DNA of 64,000 nucleotides from JAKFEE01 sp036675815. Lineage in GTDB: Bacteria; Pseudomonadota; Alphaproteobacteria; Rhodospirillales; Magnetospirillaceae. Positions 35,614 through 44,415 of this stretch are shown in pieces. Within the stretch, counting starts at the first letter, position 1. Each line of letters begins with the position of its first letter. The notes under the pieces are model-generated. The model was not told the origin of the DNA, searched no databases, and saw only the letters and a list, made by a program, of their open reading frames with translations. A program made the translations under genes and the position numbers. Where the stretch lies: assembly GCA_036675815.1 (NCBI GenBank), contig JAKFEE010000005.1, positions 1 through 64,000 of the forward strand. The letters are read 5' to 3'.

Positions 35614-37032
35614 ATGCTGGCCAGGCTCATGGTCGTCCGCTACACGATCGCGGTCGGCATCATCATCGTGTGCACCGTCGGTGGCTTCATTGCCCTCGAT
35701 TCGCTGATCGCCAGTCAGCGCGATTTTGGTGCGGCCATCAGCATGGCCGGCAAAGTGCGGCCCGTTTCGCAGCGCGTGGCGCTGCTGTCGCTGCAGCTGA
35801 CCTTGGCCAAGGGCACCGCCGCCGAGGCGCCGCTGCGCAACGAGATCCGCACGTTGGTGCAGGGCTGCATCGACAACTATGCCGCCCTGCGCGACCTGGT
35901 GCCGCGGCTCGTGACCTCGCCCGAGATCCACGCCCTTCTCGACGAGGCCAGCCCATTCAGCCAAGCACTGACCTCCTATCAGGAGGTCGCGCGGCGCATC
36001 GAGAGCACCCCCGCCCATTTGCTCTCTCCGGCGCTGTCGGACATGGAAGCGTTGCTCGCGCTGTCGCCCCAGGTGCTGGCTGACTCGGATCGTATCGTCC
36101 ACGTCCTGACCGCCGAACACGAAGCGCACGAGCGCGAGCTTCGCCGCGCGGCGCTGGCCGCCACGATCGCGACGCTCGCCGCCCTGCTGCTGACGGTGCT
36201 CACCGTGCTTCGCCCGCTGGTGCGCCGGGTCTCGCACGACGTCGCCGCCATCGCCGATGCACGGCAGCTGGCCGAAGAGGCAAACCATGCAAAGTCGGAT
36301 TTCCTGGCGCGCATGAGCCATGAACTGCGTACGCCGCTGAACGCCATACTCGGGTTCTCCGAGGTCATCGCGGGCGAAATGTTCGGCCCGGTCGGCAGGG
36401 CGCGCTACGTGGAATACGCGCGCGACATCAATGGTGCGGGGCGCCACCTTCTCAGTATCGTCAACGACATTCTGGACCTGTCGCGGATCGAGGCCGGCCA
36501 CTTCGAACTCGCCGATCATACGGTCGACGTCGCGGCAGTCATCGACGATGCGATGCGTTTGACCCGCCCCCTGGCCTCGGCCAAGCAGATCGCGCTCACG
36601 ACGGCAGCCCCGCCAAACCTTCCCGGTGTGCGCGGCGATGCGCTGCGGCTCAAGCAGGTGCTGCTCAATCTTCTCGCCAATGCCGTCAAATTCAGCCTGG
36701 AGGGGGGCCAGGTGCACATTGCCGCCGCCCGCCATGGTGGTGGTCACGTCGAGATCCGCGTCGTCGACAACGGCGTCGGCATCGCCGCGGCGGATATTCC
36801 CAAGGTGTTCGAGCCGTTCCTCCGAGTCGAGGGCAGGCCGATCAGCCGCCAGGAGGGCAGCGGCCTGGGGCTGTCGCTGGCGCGGCGGCTTGTTGAACTG
36901 CACGGCGGAACGCTGACCCTCGACAGCCGCCTGAGCCAGGGCACCACCGTCATTTGCCGGCTGCCCTCGGACAACCGCCCGCTGTCTACTCCTCCCGCGC
37001 GAATATCGGAGCTGGCGGATGCGCCACACTGA
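35614..37032 (+). CDS. Sensor histidine kinase, membrane-bound, PilJ/NarX-like sensor
   Basis: Protein of 472 residues. Two transmembrane helices (about 8-30 and 175-200) flank a periplasmic helical domain whose start (RDFGAAISMAGKVRPVSQRV ALLSLQL) resembles the type-IV-pili MCP/NarX-type sensor. Then an H-box KSDFLARMSHELRTPLNAIL, N-box LKQVLLNLLANAVKFSLEGG, and G boxes VVDNGVGIAAADIPKVFEPF and GSGLGLSLARRLVELHGG. No response-regulator gene is adjacent, so its partner is elsewhere. The ATG at 35614 follows GAAGGGG by 5 bases. The ligand is unknown. Confidence 0.87.
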   Translation: MLARLMVVRYTIAVGIIIVCTVGGFIALDSLIASQRDFGAAISMAGKVRPVSQRVALLSLQLTLAKGTAAEAPLRNEIRTLVQGCIDNYAALRDLVPRLVTSPEIHALLDEASPFSQALTSYQEVARRIESTPAHLLSPALSDMEALLALSPQVLADSDRIVHVLTAEHEAHERELRRAALAATIATLAALLLTVLTVLRPLVRRVSHDVAAIADARQLAEEANHAKSDFLARMSHELRTPLNAILGFSEVIAGEMFGPVGRARYVEYARDINGAGRHLLSIVNDILDLSRIEAGHFELADHTVDVAAVIDDAMRLTRPLASAKQIALTTAAPPNLPGVRGDALRLKQVLLNLLANAVKFSLEGGQVHIAAARHGGGHVEIRVVDNGVGIAAADIPKVFEPFLRVEGRPISRQEGSGLGLSLARRLVELHGGTLTLDSRLSQGTTVICRLPSDNRPLSTPPARISELADAPH

Positions 37033-37138
37033 TTTCCAAAGTCCGTGGCGGCGGCCACGACCATCCGGATAGTGTCCCCATTCTCGGCTGACCCACCGGC
37101 GCAAGGCTGCTACAGCTGAGACAACTGCAGGGGACAGG

Positions 37139-38131
37139 ATGAAGCCGACGGTCGCCATCGCGTGCCAGGGCGGCGGCAGCCATGCGGCATTCGCCGCGGG
37201 CGTGCTGTCCGAACTGCTCACGCCGGCAAATTTCTCGCGCTACGAACTGCTGGGACTCAGCGGCACGTCGGGTGGCGCCGTCTGCGCCGCCCTCGCCTGG
37301 TCCGGCCTCATCACCGAGACGGGGAATCCCGCCGCCGAAGCGCGGCGACGCCTGCATGCCTTCTGGCGCGATCTCGCCACCAATGCCCCCCTGGAGTGGG
37401 CGATGAATGTCTGGAGCGTGTGGATGGCACGCCTGCCGATCGGCGCAGAGATCAGCCCCTATCTCTTCGACATCGGCGCCGCGCAGGATTTGCGGCGCCT
37501 CCTGGGTGAGCATCTGCGACTGGAGGCGTTGCCGGCGGACCCGGCCCGGCGTTCGCGCCCAAAGCTGCTCGTCGGGGCCACCGACATCCAGGAAGGCAGG
37601 GGGGTCGTCCTGCACGGCGAGGATCTGCGCTATGACGACATCATCGCCTCGGCCGCCGTCCCACCCTTGTTCCGCGCCGTGGCCACCCGTGGCCGCCTGT
37701 TCTGGGACGGCCTGTTCACACGCAATCCGCCAATCCACGCCTTCACCGAACTGCCGGCCAAACCCGACGAGATCTGGGTCGTGCAGATCAACCCGCAGCG
37801 CCGCGAAACCGAGCCGACGACCATGCCCGAGATCATCGATCGCCGGAACGAGTTGGCGGGCAATCTCTCTCTCGCCCAGGAACTCGATGCCATCGAGACC
37901 ATCAACAAGCTGGCGGCCCGACACGCCACGCTTCGCGACGACGGATACAAGCACATCACCATACGGGTCGTCGGGCTCGATCTCGACCTCGACTATCCAT
38001 CGAAGCTCGATCGGGACGCCGCCCATATCGAGCGGCTGATGCAGCACGGCCAGGAGAAGGCCCGCCAGTTCTTTGCAGGCAAGTCGGTGCGCCACCGCGA
38101 ACCGCGTGATGCGGTCGCGGCCCAAGGGTGA
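37139..38131 (+). CDS. Patatin-like phospholipase
   Basis: Predicted serine lipid hydrolase of 330 residues. The glycine-rich oxyanion hole is near the start (AIACQGGGSHAAFAAGVLSE), the nucleophile serine is in LLGLSGTSGGAVCAALAW (GxSxG), and the dyad aspartate is probably in GRLFWDGLFTRNPPIHAF. The lack of a signal peptide implies a cytoplasmic or membrane-associated enzyme acting on phospholipids, or on PHB-like lipids as in alphaproteobacterial relatives. It lies 106 bases after the histidine kinase on the same strand and converges on the flavocytochrome gene. Confidence 0.88.
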   Translation: MKPTVAIACQGGGSHAAFAAGVLSELLTPANFSRYELLGLSGTSGGAVCAALAWSGLITETGNPAAEARRRLHAFWRDLATNAPLEWAMNVWSVWMARLPIGAEISPYLFDIGAAQDLRRLLGEHLRLEALPADPARRSRPKLLVGATDIQEGRGVVLHGEDLRYDDIIASAAVPPLFRAVATRGRLFWDGLFTRNPPIHAFTELPAKPDEIWVVQINPQRRETEPTTMPEIIDRRNELAGNLSLAQELDAIETINKLAARHATLRDDGYKHITIRVVGLDLDLDYPSKLDRDAAHIERLMQHGQEKARQFFAGKSVRHREPRDAVAAQG

Positions 38132-38141
38132 GGTCGCAGCG

Positions 38142-39779
38142 TCACGGCGAGAACGTCTCGCTGCGCACCGGCCAGCCGCGGCGGCGGCAATGGCCGGCGG
38201 CTTCCCGGGTCATCTGCTTCGGCCCGCAGATGAAGCAGGCGAGATCGGGGCTGTGACCGGCGATGCGGGCGAGCAGCACCGCCCAGTCTGGCCGGCCGTG
38301 ATGCAGGACGATGCCGTGGATGCCCTGGCTGTCGGTGGACGCCCCGGTGACGTAGACATGCCAGTGCACATGCCCGCCCCGCGAGGCCGCCAGCCGCGCG
38401 ACCAGCGGCTCGATCCAGCGCAGCATGGCCGGGTCGCGCAGACTCCAGACCATGTGCACGTCACGCGGGCGACCGCCGCTGTGGGCGAGATGGCGCAGAA
38501 GGCCCAGGAAAGGCGTGACGCCGATGCCGCCGGCAATCAGCAGCCAATCGCGGTGTTGCAACGCCTGGGCCACCGGGCTGGCCCATGGCCCACGCACGTC
38601 CACTCGCAGCTCGGCCTGGGCCGCAGTGCCGAGCATGGCCGCCAGTCGGCGTGTCCAGTCGCCGACGATGCGGATTTTCAAGCCGATGCGGCCATGATCT
38701 TCGTGCTCGCCCGTCAGCGAAAAGGCGTGCCATTCGTCGGCGCCCAGTGCGGGGATGCGCACCTGGACGTAGTGACCAGGCCGCAGGCGCATTCCGGCAG
38801 GTGGCAGGATGCCCAGGCGCATCACCTCGGCCGACACGCGAACCAGCCTGGCCGGCCGATTGCGATGAAGGCGGATGCGGCGCGACACATAGGCTTCGCA
38901 GGCAAGCACGGCCACCGGCACGGCCAGCCAGTGCAGACTGGGCACGTGCAGCAGGGCGGCGGCGCCCAGCCCGTAGCCGAGGCGATGGCTGGCCTGGAAC
39001 ACGTGATGCAGCCTGGCACGCATCCGCGGGCGCGACGTGAACCACAGCACGACACACAAAGCCAGCATGACAAGGCCGCTGACATTGATGCGGAACTGGC
39101 GCGAGGCGACGCCGCTCGCCGTCCAGGGCACCACCTGCTCATAGGTGGTCATCGGCATGTCGGTGCGAGCGTAGGAGCGCGTGGCGGTGGTGTTATGGCA
39201 CTTGGTGCAGTCCTTCTGCAGGAACGGCTGGACGAGGTTTTCATATCCGGCCATCGGCATGCCGCTGGCGATCCAGGCGCTGGTGGCTTCGATGTCGTCA
39301 TCGTCGGTGACGAAATCGTACATGTTGGTGCGCATCGCCCGCACCAGATCGGGCTCGCCACCGAAGAGGAGCTCGCCCAGCGGCCGCTCCAAACTGGCAT
39401 AGTAGGCCAGATACTGGGTGCCATGGATCACCGAGAGCACGAGCAGCAACTGACCGAGCCAGCGGTGTGCCGGGCGCGCCCAGTGCAGCGGCAGCCACCG
39501 GCCAAGCGGCGACAACCCAAGTGCCGTGATGGCATTGCGCATCTGCGGCAGCCACAGCACCACCAGGAGCGGCAGCAGGGCATAGGCGCTGCCCCTGGCC
39601 AACCGCAGATAAACGTTGGTGGATTCGTTGCTTTCGTAGACGAAACCCAGGCGGAACTGCCAGGCCGCCAGAGCGGCGAATCCGATGAGGCAGGGCAGGC
39701 CCAGCCACAGCTCGGGCCGGCGGCGCAGCCGGCGGGTCACGCCGCCGGCTGCTGCGGTCGAGACGGCAACGGTCGTCAT
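38142..39779 (-). CDS. Ferric-reductase-like flavocytochrome with inserted CxxCH motif
   Basis: Membrane protein of 545 residues. The N-terminal half has about six transmembrane helices with His pairs (HRWLGQLLLVLSVIHGTQYL and HHVFQASHRLGYGLGAAALL), as in ferric reductase/NOX-like cytochromes b. Between helices lies a roughly 100-residue extramembrane loop with a mono-heme c site, FLQKDCTKCHNTTATRSYAR. The C-terminal half is a ferredoxin-NADP-reductase-like module: RPGHYVQVRIPALG, EWHAFSLTGEHED, IAGGIGVTPFLGLLRHLA, CFICGPKQMTREAA. It probably moves electrons between cytoplasmic NAD(P)H and a periplasmic partner, plausibly the heme protein encoded 57 bases upstream on the same strand. Confidence 0.82.
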   Translation of the reverse strand: MTTVAVSTAAAGGVTRRLRRRPELWLGLPCLIGFAALAAWQFRLGFVYESNESTNVYLRLARGSAYALLPLLVVLWLPQMRNAITALGLSPLGRWLPLHWARPAHRWLGQLLLVLSVIHGTQYLAYYASLERPLGELLFGGEPDLVRAMRTNMYDFVTDDDDIEATSAWIASGMPMAGYENLVQPFLQKDCTKCHNTTATRSYARTDMPMTTYEQVVPWTASGVASRQFRINVSGLVMLALCVVLWFTSRPRMRARLHHVFQASHRLGYGLGAAALLHVPSLHWLAVPVAVLACEAYVSRRIRLHRNRPARLVRVSAEVMRLGILPPAGMRLRPGHYVQVRIPALGADEWHAFSLTGEHEDHGRIGLKIRIVGDWTRRLAAMLGTAAQAELRVDVRGPWASPVAQALQHRDWLLIAGGIGVTPFLGLLRHLAHSGGRPRDVHMVWSLRDPAMLRWIEPLVARLAASRGGHVHWHVYVTGASTDSQGIHGIVLHHGRPDWAVLLARIAGHSPDLACFICGPKQMTREAAGHCRRRGWPVRSETFSP

Positions 39780-39836
39780 GATCCGCTCTCCCCGAAACGG
39801 CGATGCCGGCGCCGCTGAGGCGCCGGCCGGCGGTCG

Positions 39837-40889
39837 CTATTCGAACGACAGGGTGATCGCCTTCTTGTGATAGAGGTGGTTGATCTGCGTGTTGTCGAAG
39901 ATCGACAGCCCGAAGGGATAGGTCTTGGCGAGGTCGTCGAACTGCACGTCCTCGCGCGTCGCCGTCTCGCCCTTGGTCACCAGCGGCCGCCGGATTTCGA
40001 GCGTCCAAACCCCATCCTTCCAGACGCCGGCGGTGGCGATATCGGCGCGGGGACCCTGCAGCGGCGCGGTGACGATGCCGGCCAGCATGTCGCCAGGCTG
40101 GAAGCGCGAGTCGTCGAAGGGAACCTTGTCGGCCTCGCGGAGGACGAACCGGCTATCGGCGCCGTCGCGCGCCATCCATAACGGCCGCGTCTTGCTCTGA
40201 TCGACGTTGTCATAGTAGCCGCCGCCGGTCTTGGTATCGCTATGGCGGCCCCATTCCTTGTTGGCGTTGCCGCGGTCGGCGTTGACGTATTGATCGTCGG
40301 ACTGGCCGTTGGTGCCGGTGCGCAGGCTCTTCCAGTGCCACAGATCTAGAATTTCCCCGGCGGCATCGGTGTAGTGCCGCCCGGCCGAGGTGTCGGCGAC
40401 GCCGTCGACCTTGCCGCCCTCGGCGGTATGGCAGGACTGCTCGCAGCCCTTCTTGGCAAAGCCTTTTTCGCTGATATGCCAGAGCAGCGCGACCTTGTCC
40501 TCGTACCACCGGTTTTCGTGGCCGGTGCTGTCCTTGTCGGACATCTGCCGCCAGCCGCCGTCGGCCTGCTTGACCCAGGGGAAGCGCTTCTGGCTGTGGG
40601 TCGGGTCCTCGTAGCGGATCAGCAGGTAGAGGTTGGTGCCGTCGTACATGGCGCGCAGCTCGGCCTCCGTGGCGGTCATGCCGTCGTAGCCATTGCTCGG
40701 CTTGTAGGTGGTCTCGTTCAAGGTCACGCGCAGCGGTTCGGCAGCCTGCCAAGCCTGGTCGACCTGGCCGTCGAGGGTAATCGCCCCGGCGGTTCGCGCC
40801 GCCGTCAATTGCAGCTTTTCCGCCAGCGCGGCACTGGGCGCACCGGCCAGCAGCAGGCCCGCCAAAACGATCATCGTGTTCTTCGTCAT
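39837..40889 (-). CDS. Periplasmic heme-binding protein, ethylbenzene-dehydrogenase gamma-like
   Basis: Protein of 350 residues with a signal peptide (MTKNTMIVLAGLLLAGAPSA, cleavage near ALAEKL). The mature part begins like EB_dh domains (AITLDGQVDQAWQAAEPLRV), includes LYLLIRYEDPTHSQKRFPWV and WYEDKVALLWHISEKGF, and ends in FGLSIFDNTQINHLYHKKAI. This fold binds heme b in dehydrogenase gamma subunits. A CEQSCH segment (CxxxCH) might bind heme c. The start at 40889 has GGAGAGGGAAG upstream; the open frame continues beyond it, but those codons precede the signal peptide. It is paired with the flavocytochrome gene; together they look like an envelope electron-transfer module. Confidence 0.8.
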   Translation of the reverse strand: MTKNTMIVLAGLLLAGAPSAALAEKLQLTAARTAGAITLDGQVDQAWQAAEPLRVTLNETTYKPSNGYDGMTATEAELRAMYDGTNLYLLIRYEDPTHSQKRFPWVKQADGGWRQMSDKDSTGHENRWYEDKVALLWHISEKGFAKKGCEQSCHTAEGGKVDGVADTSAGRHYTDAAGEILDLWHWKSLRTGTNGQSDDQYVNADRGNANKEWGRHSDTKTGGGYYDNVDQSKTRPLWMARDGADSRFVLREADKVPFDDSRFQPGDMLAGIVTAPLQGPRADIATAGVWKDGVWTLEIRRPLVTKGETATREDVQFDDLAKTYPFGLSIFDNTQINHLYHKKAITLSFE

Positions 40890-41324
40890 TTGCTTCCCTC
40901 TCCACCTACAGGCGCCCCACACCCTCGGCAGCGCCGGGGGCGACAAGTGGCACGCTGGGCGAATAGCTACTGCTATTGACTCGCACTCGCAACATCTTTT
41001 TGGGTAGGCCACACAATTGCCACCACCGCTGGAGCGCCCTGGCTGCCGGCATTCGTGACCTTGATCACATGTTCCAGGGCAACGACATGGCCGACACGCG
41101 AGGCGCAAATTTGCATAAGGGCGCTTCTGACCTGTCATCGAGCCACTGATTGCGATATAGCTCTTCGCCCACATGCGACGCGTGACGTGCGCAGTACGAG
41201 GCGGCCACGGCCAAGGCGTTTCCCCCGGGCCACGCTTCCGATTCTTATTGCTTTGCGCGGCGCCAGCTCGAGCCGGCCGGGACACGGCCTTATTCCGTCA
41301 GACACGGTTGAAGGGGCTTACCTG
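40890..41324. promoter_or_regulatory. Divergent control region with CRP/FNR-like site
   Basis: A 435-base gap between divergent genes for the heme protein and the second asparagine synthase. The clearest element is CGTGACCTTGATCACA (41054-41069), matching 9 of the 10 conserved half-site positions of the CRP consensus TGTGA-N6-TCACA. No RNA gene or convincing small ORF was seen. Confidence 0.5.
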
Positions 41325-43220
41325 ATGTGCGGCATTGTTGGCTGGTACCGGCTGAACGGTGCGCCAGTGGACCCGGCGGTCATTCGCAGCCAGTGCCGAA
41401 CCATCTTCCATCGCGGTCCGGATGACGAGGGTACGCTCGTCGATAACGATTTCGGTTTTGGGATGGCGCGCTTGAGCATCATTGACATCGGCGGGGGCCG
41501 CCAGCCGATTCTCAGCGCTGACGGCCGCTATGCCATCATCTTCAATGGAGAAATCTACAACCATCGAGAGCTGCGCGGCGAGTTGGAAGCGCTTGGCCGT
41601 GGTTTTCACAGCCACAGCGATACGGAAACCATCCTTGCCGCCTGGCAGCAATGGGGAGATGACGCGTGGCCGCGACTGGAGGGCATGTTCGCCATCGCCA
41701 TTTGGGACCGGCGCGACCGTCGGCTGACGCTGGCGCGCGACCCGTTGGGGATCAAGCCGCTCTATATCACCGACCAGCCGGACGGCTTCGCCTTCGCCTC
41801 CGAACTCAAGGCGCTGGCTGATTTCCCCGGCCTGACGTTCGAGATCGATCCGCGCGCCGTGCACGATTATTTCAGCTTCGGCCATGTGCGCACGCCGCGC
41901 AGCATCTATCGGCAGGTGCGCACCCTGCCGCCCGGGCATGTCCTGACCCTGCAACGCGGTGGCGAGCCGAAGTCGCGGCCGTTCTGGCAGGCGCGATTCC
42001 GTGCCGGCGAAGCCCTGAGCGATGACGAGTGGATCGAAGAGTTCCGACGTCTGTGGCTTGCCACGGTCGAACGCCACATGCTGGCCGACGTCGACGTCGG
42101 CGCCTTCCTCTCCGGCGGCGTCGACTCCTCGGCCGTCGTGGCGGCGATGAGCCGGTTTACCGACCGGCCGATCAAAGCCTTCACCATCGGCTTTCCGGTC
42201 GCCCGCTTCGACGAAACGCCTCATGCCGCCGCGGTCGCCGGCCATATCGGCTGCCAACATATCGTCCGCACCGTCGACCTGGGCGCCGCCACCGATATTC
42301 TTCCGGCGATCCAGCGGTGCTACGACGAACCGTTCGCCGACCCTGCCGCGGTGCCCACTTGGTACCTGAGCCAGCTCGCGGCCGAGCATGTCAAGGTGGC
42401 CCTGTCGGGAGAAGGCGGCGACGAACTGTTCGCCGGCTACAAGCGCCACCGCAATGAACGGCGCATGTCGCGCTACGGCGCCTTACTGCGCTTCGCCGGC
42501 CCCATGGCCGGATTGATCGACGCATTCCCCGTCACGCGCTGGCGCAAGGCCAATTACCTGCGTCAACGGCTTCAACGCTTTCGTAACACGGCGCTGCTCC
42601 CCGATGGCTTCAGCCGCTTCTTTGCGAAGACCCAAATTACCTCGGCGGCGCTCAGGGCGGAGGTATACGCAACGGAGTTCTACGATTCTCACGACGGGCC
42701 GGGGGCCTACGAATCGTTACGGGATGAGTATTTCCCCGCACCGATCGGGGGCACGCGCGGCTCGCTCGAACAGTTCCTTTTCGCCGATCTGACGCTTAAT
42801 CTGCCTGGGGCAATGCTGGTGAAGGCCGACCGCGCCAGCATGACCCATTCCCTGGAAGTGCGCGTGCCGTTCCTCAGCCACAAGCTGGTGGATTGGGCCT
42901 TGACTGTCCCGCTCGACCTCAAGATGAGGGGTGGCATCGGCAAATATATCGTACGCAAAGCCATCGAGCCCTGGCTGCCGGCGGCCCATCTCGATCGTGG
43001 CAAGCAGGGCTTCAAGATGCCTCTGGCGCAATGGTTCGCCGGTGACTTCGGTACCCATGCGCGATCGCTCTGGCACGACAGCGGCGCTGACCGATCGGGT
43101 TTCCTGTCCGCTCCGGCCATCGATGGCCTGTTTCGCGAGCACCGCGCCGGTGCCCGCGATCACAGCCGTTTCCTCTATGCGCTGTCGATTTTCAGCCTGT
43201 GGTGGGCCAATCGCCTCTAA
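41325..43220 (+). CDS. asnB: Asparagine synthase (glutamine-hydrolysing), amidotransferase class II
   Basis: Protein of 631 residues with the processed N-terminus MCGIVGWYRLNG (catalytic Cys2), FHRGPDDEGTLVDNDFGFGM, IFNGEIYNHRELRGELEAL in the glutaminase domain, and the synthetase PP-loop FLSGGVDSSAVVAAMSRF (serine at about 263), GEGGDELFAGYKRHRNERRM and SLEVRVPFLSHKLVDWALTV. The length fits AsnB-type enzymes that make free asparagine or amidate cell-surface sugars. Only the ATG at 41325 places Cys at position 2; the frame is open to 41055. It is distinct from the 28.9-kb paralogue, and no ACP or ligase gene accompanies it, so ordinary asparagine synthesis is the default reading. Confidence 0.85.
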   Translation: MCGIVGWYRLNGAPVDPAVIRSQCRTIFHRGPDDEGTLVDNDFGFGMARLSIIDIGGGRQPILSADGRYAIIFNGEIYNHRELRGELEALGRGFHSHSDTETILAAWQQWGDDAWPRLEGMFAIAIWDRRDRRLTLARDPLGIKPLYITDQPDGFAFASELKALADFPGLTFEIDPRAVHDYFSFGHVRTPRSIYRQVRTLPPGHVLTLQRGGEPKSRPFWQARFRAGEALSDDEWIEEFRRLWLATVERHMLADVDVGAFLSGGVDSSAVVAAMSRFTDRPIKAFTIGFPVARFDETPHAAAVAGHIGCQHIVRTVDLGAATDILPAIQRCYDEPFADPAAVPTWYLSQLAAEHVKVALSGEGGDELFAGYKRHRNERRMSRYGALLRFAGPMAGLIDAFPVTRWRKANYLRQRLQRFRNTALLPDGFSRFFAKTQITSAALRAEVYATEFYDSHDGPGAYESLRDEYFPAPIGGTRGSLEQFLFADLTLNLPGAMLVKADRASMTHSLEVRVPFLSHKLVDWALTVPLDLKMRGGIGKYIVRKAIEPWLPAAHLDRGKQGFKMPLAQWFAGDFGTHARSLWHDSGADRSGFLSAPAIDGLFREHRAGARDHSRFLYALSIFSLWWANRL

Positions 43221-43237
43221 GTGCGGGCCATCCAGGA

Positions 43238-44413
43238 CTAAACGCTCTGCCCGGCGCACCAGCCACTCGACCAAGCCCATTGAAAATTGTAGCCGCCGAG
43301 CCAGCCGGTGACGTCGACGGCCTCGCCGACGACATGCAGGCCCGGCACGGCCCGCGCCGCCATGGTCTGCGACGACAGGCCGGCGGTGCACACCCCGCCC
43401 AGGGTGACCTCGGCCTTGGCATAGCCTTCGCTGCCGGCGGGAACGAAGGGGAAGCGCTTGAGCAGTTCCGCCGCCTGGCGCAGCAGCTTGTCCGACAAGG
43501 AATTCATCGGCTGATCGGGCAGACGCGTCTCGGCCAGCTTCTGCGCCAGGCGCTGGGGCAACACCTCGGCCAGCACCGTCCGCAATTCGGCCTTGGGGCG
43601 CGACGCCTTGCGCTGCAACAGGAACGCAGCGGCGTCGAGACCGGGCAGCAGGTCGAGCAGGATAGTCTCGCCGTGGCGCCAGTACGAGGATATCTGCAGG
43701 ATCGCCGGCCCCGACAGCCCGCGGTGGGTGAACAGCACATTTTCGCGGAACGCGCGGCGGCCACAGCTGACCACCGCATCCACCGACACCCCGCTCAATG
43801 GCTGCACGAAGCCCAGGTCGTCCGGCCCGGCGGTCAGCGGCACCAGCGCCGGGCGCATCTCGGTGACCTTCAGGCCGAAGCGCCGGGCCGCCCGGTGGGT
43901 GAAATCGCTGGCGCCCATCTTGGGAATGGCCAGGCCGCCGCTGGCCAGCACCAGGGCCGGCGCCGCGAAAGCGCCGCGGTCGGTGTCGATGCGGAAGCTG
44001 TCCGAGCGGCCAAGTTCGGTGACGCGGTGACCAAGGCGGATATCGACATGCGCGGCATCGCACTCGGCCAACAGCATGGCGACGATGTCGCGCGCCGAGC
44101 GGTCGCAGAACAACTGGCCAAGCTTCTTCTCGTGATAGGGGATGCAATGTTTCTCGACCAAGGCGACGAAATCGCCGGGCGTGAAGCGCGACAGCGCCGA
44201 CTTGCAGAAGTGCGGGTTGCCCGACACGAAGCGTTCGGCCGTCGCCTCGCGATTGGTGAAGTTGCAGCGCCCGCCACCCGAGATCAGGATCTTCCTGCCC
44301 GCTTCGTCGACGTGGTCGAGGACGAGCACGCGGCGGCCGCGGCGGCCGGCGGTCAGGGCGCACATCAGGCCGGCGGCGCCGGCGCCGACCACCACGACGT
44401 CGAAACGCTCCAT
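43238..44413 (-). CDS. BaiN/HI0933-type NAD(P)/FAD-dependent oxidoreductase
   Basis: Flavoprotein of 391 residues. The FAD-binding start DVVVVGAGAAGLMCALTAGR, the signature KILISGGGRCNFTNREATAE and the C-terminal GLHVVGEAVDVTGWLGGYNF with QWAWSSGWCAG are diagnostic of the HI0933/BaiN family, mostly of unknown substrate; some reduce unsaturated bile-acid intermediates. The start ATG 44411-44413 opens directly on the FAD strand and follows the stop of the alpha/beta hydrolase gene by two bases, implying an operon. It converges on asnB. Confidence 0.87.
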   Translation of the reverse strand: MERFDVVVVGAGAAGLMCALTAGRRGRRVLVLDHVDEAGRKILISGGGRCNFTNREATAERFVSGNPHFCKSALSRFTPGDFVALVEKHCIPYHEKKLGQLFCDRSARDIVAMLLAECDAAHVDIRLGHRVTELGRSDSFRIDTDRGAFAAPALVLASGGLAIPKMGASDFTHRAARRFGLKVTEMRPALVPLTAGPDDLGFVQPLSGVSVDAVVSCGRRAFRENVLFTHRGLSGPAILQISSYWRHGETILLDLLPGLDAAAFLLQRKASRPKAELRTVLAEVLPQRLAQKLAETRLPDQPMNSLSDKLLRQAAELLKRFPFVPAGSEGYAKAEVTLGGVCTAGLSSQTMAARAVPGLHVVGEAVDVTGWLGGYNFQWAWSSGWCAGQSV

Positions 44414-44415
44414 GA

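Noticed and set aside
38142..39779. Reading the CxxCH in the flavocytochrome as a chance match
   Set aside because: It lies in a non-membrane loop flanked by conserved-looking Met/Tyr-rich repeats (MPMAGYENLV and MPMTTYEQVV), so I kept it as a real heme site rather than discarding it.
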